A stretch of DNA of 64,000 nt, taken from contig NZ_WWCK01000006.1 of the NCBI RefSeq assembly GCF_009857435.1, forward strand, positions 579,029-643,028, given 5' to 3'. The position numbers and the translations under genes are program-made. Within the stretch, counting starts at the first letter, position 1; every line of letters starts with the position of its first letter. A model generated the notes under the pieces. It had not been told where the DNA came from. It saw nothing but the letters and a program-made list of their open reading frames with translations, and ran no database searches. This DNA is from Duganella rivi. GTDB lineage: Bacteria > Pseudomonadota > Gammaproteobacteria > Burkholderiales > Burkholderiaceae_D. Shown in pieces: positions 60,877 to 64,000 of this stretch.

Positions 60877-61521
60877 ATGAACTTCATTAAAAAATTTATC
60901 GCTTTAGCAACTGTTGCCGTGGCCGTCAACGCCCACGCCGCTGTGCCGGCCAATGAGGCGCCGGACGCGCTGGTCAAGCGCATCAGCCAGGAAGTGATCG
61001 ATACCGCCAAGACCGACAAGGCGATCCAGGCCGGCGACACCAAGAAGGTAATGGAGCTGGTGGAAACCAAGATCTTGCCGTACGTCGACTTCCAGCGCAT
61101 GACCGCGCTGGCCGCCGGCCGTTTCTGGCGCGACGCTACCCCTGATCAGCAAAAAGCCCTGACCGAGCAATTCCGCTCGCTGCTGGTGTTCACCTACTCG
61201 GGCGCGCTGTCGCAGATCAAGAACGAAACCGTGGAATTCAAGCCACTGCGCGCTGACCCGGCCGACACCGAAGTCGAAGTCCGTTCGCAAGTGAACATGA
61301 CCCGCGGCGAGCCGATTCCGCTGAACTACCGTGTTGCCAAGGGCCCGCAAGGCTGGAAAATCTACGACATCAACGTGCTGGGCGCGTGGCTGGTCGAGAC
61401 CTATAAAGGCACCTTCGCTTCGGAAATCTCGAAAGGCGGCATGGACGGCCTGATCAAGGCGCTGACCGAGAAAAACAAAAAACTCGCCAGCAAACCGCTG
61501 AAAACCAACGCACCAAAGTAA
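60877..61521 (+). CDS. mlaC: Periplasmic phospholipid shuttle protein
   Basis: Soluble carrier between MlaA and the MlaFEDB complex, of 214 residues. The signal peptide (KKFIALATVAVAVNAHA) ends near residue 22. The MlaC/Tol-type domain has VDFQRMTALAAGRFWRDATPDQQKALTEQFRSLLVFTYSGAL and GWKIYDINVLGAWLVETYKGTFASEI. It starts 31 bases after mlaA and ends 8 bases before mlaB. The C-terminus is Lys/Asn/Pro-rich. Confidence 0.95.
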   Translation: MNFIKKFIALATVAVAVNAHAAVPANEAPDALVKRISQEVIDTAKTDKAIQAGDTKKVMELVETKILPYVDFQRMTALAAGRFWRDATPDQQKALTEQFRSLLVFTYSGALSQIKNETVEFKPLRADPADTEVEVRSQVNMTRGEPIPLNYRVAKGPQGWKIYDINVLGAWLVETYKGTFASEISKGGMDGLIKALTEKNKKLASKPLKTNAPK

Positions 61522-61529
61522 TCTACGCC

Positions 61530-61949
61530 ATGAACGCCGTTACCGAACCCATCGACAACCTGCAGTCGCTCACGTCCCTGACCGTGGAAAACGCCACGGC
61601 GGCACTGGAGCGTGGTTTTGCCGCCCTCAAGGCCGGCCAGACCGCGTTTGACTTGCGCCATGTGTTGACGGTGGATTCGGTGGCGGTGTCGGTCATGCTG
61701 GCGTGGCAGCGCGCCGCGCAGCAGGCCGGCGTGCAGCTGCAACTGAACAACCTGCCGCCGGCGCTGCAAAGCCTGACCAAGCTGTACGGCGTGTGCTCGC
61801 TGCTGTTCCCGACCGACGTCAAGCTCGACACCGATGGCGTTGCTTACCGCAACCCGGCGCTCGACGAATTCTCCCCGGTCAAAGCACCGGAATCGGTCTT
61901 CTCCAAGAAGACCCAGGTTGGCGACGACTCCGCCCACCATCACCATTGA
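61530..61949 (+). CDS. mlaB: STAS-domain protein MlaB
   Basis: Cytoplasmic regulator that binds MlaF and supports transporter assembly. It has 139 residues. The STAS core is LTVENATAALERGFAALKAGQTAFDLRHVLTVDSVAVSVMLAWQRAAQQAG with the helix-capping Ser of VDSVAV. E. coli MlaB is about 97 residues; the extra part is a C-terminal tail of about 40 residues ending in four histidines (DSAHHHH), which looks natural rather than vector-derived because the operon continues normally. Confidence 0.88.
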   Translation: MNAVTEPIDNLQSLTSLTVENATAALERGFAALKAGQTAFDLRHVLTVDSVAVSVMLAWQRAAQQAGVQLQLNNLPPALQSLTKLYGVCSLLFPTDVKLDTDGVAYRNPALDEFSPVKAPESVFSKKTQVGDDSAHHHH

Positions 61950-62023
61950 CCTCCGCCCCACCCCGCCGCCCGCAGTAATAACTGCAAAATCCCCGGTTCG
62001 GCTCGAACCGATTGAATTTCCAA

Positions 62024-62029
62024 TATAAT
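62024..62029 (+). promoter_or_regulatory. Candidate -10 box before the ABC-2 exporter genes
   Basis: TATAAT lies about 90 bases before the ATG at 62120, in the 170-base gap after mlaB. A GGTTCG/CGAACC hairpin (61995-62009) precedes it, and a second hairpin (62038-62059) lies in the leader. No good -35 at 16-18 bp is seen, so the promoter is uncertain; the exporter genes may also be read through from mla. Confidence 0.4.
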
Positions 62030-62119
62030 TGAACGTTGCCACAGCCCTAGAGCCGTGGCGTTCCGCAGCATCTTCCCGCGCGCCGGCCCTGCCGCCGCAA
62101 CCTTATAGATAAGTCAAGA

Positions 62120-63034
62120 ATGACAGCGATCCAAATTAGCAATGTCGAGAAGCGCTACAAGTCGCTCCAGGCACTGGGGGGCGTGTCCCTCACCATTGAA
62201 GAGGGAGAGTTTTTCGGCCTGCTCGGCCCGAACGGCGCCGGCAAGACCACCCTGATTTCCATCATCGCCGGTTTGATCCGCCCGGATGCCGGCTCGGTCA
62301 AGATCCACGGCCACGATGTGGTCAGCGATTTCCGCGCCGCCCGCAAGGCGCTGGGCGTGGTGCCGCAGGAACTGGTGTTCGACCCGTTCTTCACCGTGCG
62401 CGAAACGCTGCGCTTGCAATCGGGCTACTTTGGCCTGAAAAACAACGACGCGTGGATCGACGAAGTAATGCACAACCTCGACCTCACCAACAAGGCCGAC
62501 GTCAATATGCGCGCCCTGTCCGGCGGCATGAAGCGCCGCGTGCTGGTGGCGCAGGCGCTGGTGCACAAGCCGCCCGTGATCGTGCTCGATGAGCCGACCG
62601 CCGGTGTCGACGTCGAACTGCGCCAAACGCTGTGGAAATTCATCTCGCGCCTGAACCGCGAAGGCCACACCGTGGTGCTGACCACCCACTACCTGGAAGA
62701 AGCGCAAGCCATGTGCAAGCGTGTCGCCATGCTCAAGCTGGGCAAGGTGGTGGCGCTTGATTCCATGGCTTCGCTGATCCGCCGCATCTCCGGCTCGCAG
62801 CTGATCGTCAACCTGACGCACGGCGATATCTCGGATGACCTGCGTCACTTGGTCACCCACCCGGAAGCGACTGAGCACGGCAAGAAGTACAGCCTGCGCA
62901 TCAACGAATACGCTGAAGTCGAACAGATCTTGAAACGCCTGCGCGAATCGGGCGCCGTCATCGACGAAATGCAACTGCAACAAGCTGACCTGGAAGATAT
63001 CTTCTTGCAGATCATGGACAAGGGTACTGTATGA
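62120..63034 (+). CDS. ABC-2 type transporter, ATP-binding protein
   Basis: 304 residues. Walker A is LLGPNGAGKTTLISI, the signature ALSGGMKRRVLVAQAL, Walker B VIVLDEPTAGVDVE and the switch histidine VLTTHYLEEAQAMCKR. The C-terminal 80 residues are the extra domain typical of CcmA/YadG-like ATPases. It partners with the permease whose ATG overlaps its stop. Its substrate is unknown; position right after mla, as in many betaproteobacteria, suggests an envelope lipid or related role, but only by neighbourhood. Confidence 0.93.
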   Translation: MTAIQISNVEKRYKSLQALGGVSLTIEEGEFFGLLGPNGAGKTTLISIIAGLIRPDAGSVKIHGHDVVSDFRAARKALGVVPQELVFDPFFTVRETLRLQSGYFGLKNNDAWIDEVMHNLDLTNKADVNMRALSGGMKRRVLVAQALVHKPPVIVLDEPTAGVDVELRQTLWKFISRLNREGHTVVLTTHYLEEAQAMCKRVAMLKLGKVVALDSMASLIRRISGSQLIVNLTHGDISDDLRHLVTHPEATEHGKKYSLRINEYAEVEQILKRLRESGAVIDEMQLQQADLEDIFLQIMDKGTV

Positions 63035-63798
63035 ACTTTATCTCCGCCGGATTCCGTACACTGGTCTTCAAGGAGACCCTGCGCTTCTGGAAAGTGGCTA
63101 CGCAAACCATCGCCGCGCCGATTCTGACCGCCATGCTGTATCTGCTGATCTTCGGCCACGTGCTGGAAGGCCGCGTCAATGTCTACGATGGCGTCAACTA
63201 CACCTCGTTCCTGATTCCGGGGCTGGTGATGATGAGCGTATTGCAGAACTCTTTCGCCAACTCGTCGTCGTCGCTGATTCAATCGAAGATCACCGGTAAC
63301 CTGGTGTTCGTGCTGCTGACGCCCTTGTCGCACTGGGAAATCTTCTCGGCCTACGTGATTGCCGCCATGGTGCGTGGCATCGTGGTGGGTCTGGGCGTGT
63401 TCCTCGTGACCGCGTGGTTTGCCCATCTGTCGTTTGCCGCGCCGCTGTGGATCCTGGTGTTTGCGCTGCTGGGCGCCGCCATCCTCGGCACCATGGGGCT
63501 GATCGCCGGTATCTGGGCCGAGAAATTCGACCAGCTGGCCGCGTTCCAGAACTTTCTGATCGTGCCGCTGACCTTCCTGGCCGGCGTGTTCTACTCGATC
63601 CATTCGCTGCCGCCGGTATGGCAGGCGGTGTCGCATTTGAATCCGTTCTTCTACATGATCGACGGCTTCCGTTACGGCTTCTTCGGCCAGTCCGACGTCA
63701 ACCCGCTGGCGAGTGTGGCCATTGTTTCGGCCTTCCTCGTGGTGCTGGCGTTCCTGGCGATTCGTTTGCTGCGCAGCGGCTATCGCTTGCGCCACTAA
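63031..63798 (+). CDS. ABC-2 type transporter, permease (YadH-like)
   Basis: Membrane protein of 255 residues with six helices and the ABC-2 signatures TLRFWKVATQTIAAPILTAMLYLLIFGHVL, IPGLVMMSVLQNSFANSSSSLIQSKITGNL and the late LTFLAGVFYSIHSLPPVWQAVSHLNPFFYMIDGFRYGFFG. It overlaps the ATPase gene by 4 bases. The pair forms an exporter of YadG/YadH type with no established substrate. Confidence 0.93.
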   Translation: MNFISAGFRTLVFKETLRFWKVATQTIAAPILTAMLYLLIFGHVLEGRVNVYDGVNYTSFLIPGLVMMSVLQNSFANSSSSLIQSKITGNLVFVLLTPLSHWEIFSAYVIAAMVRGIVVGLGVFLVTAWFAHLSFAAPLWILVFALLGAAILGTMGLIAGIWAEKFDQLAAFQNFLIVPLTFLAGVFYSIHSLPPVWQAVSHLNPFFYMIDGFRYGFFGQSDVNPLASVAIVSAFLVVLAFLAIRLLRSGYRLRH

Positions 63799-63813
63799 TT
63801 CTAAGGATTCATC

Positions 63814-64000
63814 ATGGTCACTACTCCAGAACTCATCCACGGCTACATCTCGGCCGGTCTCGAATGCACCCACCTCGAAGTGGAAGGCGACGGCCAGCAC
63901 TTCCAGGCCATCATTGTGTCGCCTGCATTTGCAGGCAAGCGCCTGATCCAGCGCCACCAGCTGGTGTACGCCGCACTGGGCGACCGCATGCGCGAAGAAA
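63814..64000 (+). CDS. BolA/IbaG-family protein, N-terminal part
   Basis: The first 62 residues are seen before the window ends. The pattern LIHGYISAGLECTHLEVEGDGQHFQAIIVSPAFAGKRLIQRHQLVYAALGDRM is the BolA fold of the IbaG branch, with no Cys ligand except that in LECTHL. Such proteins bind glutaredoxin [2Fe-2S] clusters. In gammaproteobacteria ibaG follows the mla genes and precedes murA; this matches. Start ATG at 63814. Confidence 0.9.
   Translation, partial: MVTTPELIHGYISAGLECTHLEVEGDGQHFQAIIVSPAFAGKRLIQRHQLVYAALGDRMREE

Noticed and set aside
61530..61949. C-terminal HHHH of MlaB as a cloning tag or vector artefact
   Set aside because: Only four His, encoded within normal operon sequence that continues into the exporter genes.

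Overview
The window is GC-rich, densely coded DNA from a Gram-negative chromosome. The lpoA-yraN-diaA-dolP block facing rsmI, the mlaFEDACB operon followed by an ABC-2 exporter and a BolA gene, the split liu (leucine/isovalerate) genes and the RAYT/REP content all fit a betaproteobacterium. Oxalobacteraceae (Massilia/Duganella/Janthinobacterium group) is my best guess, by inference from gene content and protein flavour rather than by any search. No prophage, CRISPR array, plasmid module or large genomic island is visible.

Layout. 1-6550: end of a DUF3034 outer-membrane protein, cyanase, a thioredoxin-like protein, the dolP-diaA-yraN-lpoA block, divergent rsmI and a TonB-like membrane protein. 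6587-6748: tRNA-Pro(UGG) with its own promoter and terminator. 6868-17546: a nine-gene minus-strand run in which bioA-bioF-bioD-bioB is inserted between liuBC and liuD-ghrA-liuE, so biotin synthesis lies inside an operon that encodes a biotin-dependent carboxylase. 18243-25210: a plus-strand murein recycling operon (gntR, murQ, ampG-like, a GH10-like lipoprotein, a sugar kinase, an amidase and a D-Ala-D-Ala dipeptidase). It faces a minus-strand operon of spmAB fusion, dacB (PBP4), aldo/keto reductase and ampC (25378-30186). 30276-33486: an orphan peptide-binding protein, a BrkB-type membrane protein, 6S RNA and a small conserved protein. 33548-35561: arsRCB. 35564-40815: a flavin reductase, then the minus-strand operon liuR-liuA-thiolase-SDR-acyl-CoA dehydrogenase. 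41070-45204: a small regulator, ubiX, grxD and tex. 45381-50396: SNF2 helicase, PAS histidine kinase and OmpR-type regulator. 50575-51276: a RAYT transposase flanked by REP sequences. 51415-57669: gltBD. 57915-63798: the mla lipid transport operon and an ABC-2 exporter, ending in a cut BolA gene.

The most unusual structure is a family of five palindromic elements with GGGGTCAG/CTGACCCC ends, scattered through intergenic gaps (1291, 6802, 17564, 25282, 50413). One is an 86-bp perfect palindrome with no spacer, in the leader of the liu-bio operon. One sits beside the RAYT gene, which is itself bracketed by inverted GGGACGGAGTC repeats. Two further points stand out: candidate LiuR operators sharing ACGTT-N6-AACGT at both liu loci, and ampC lying directly downstream of dacB.
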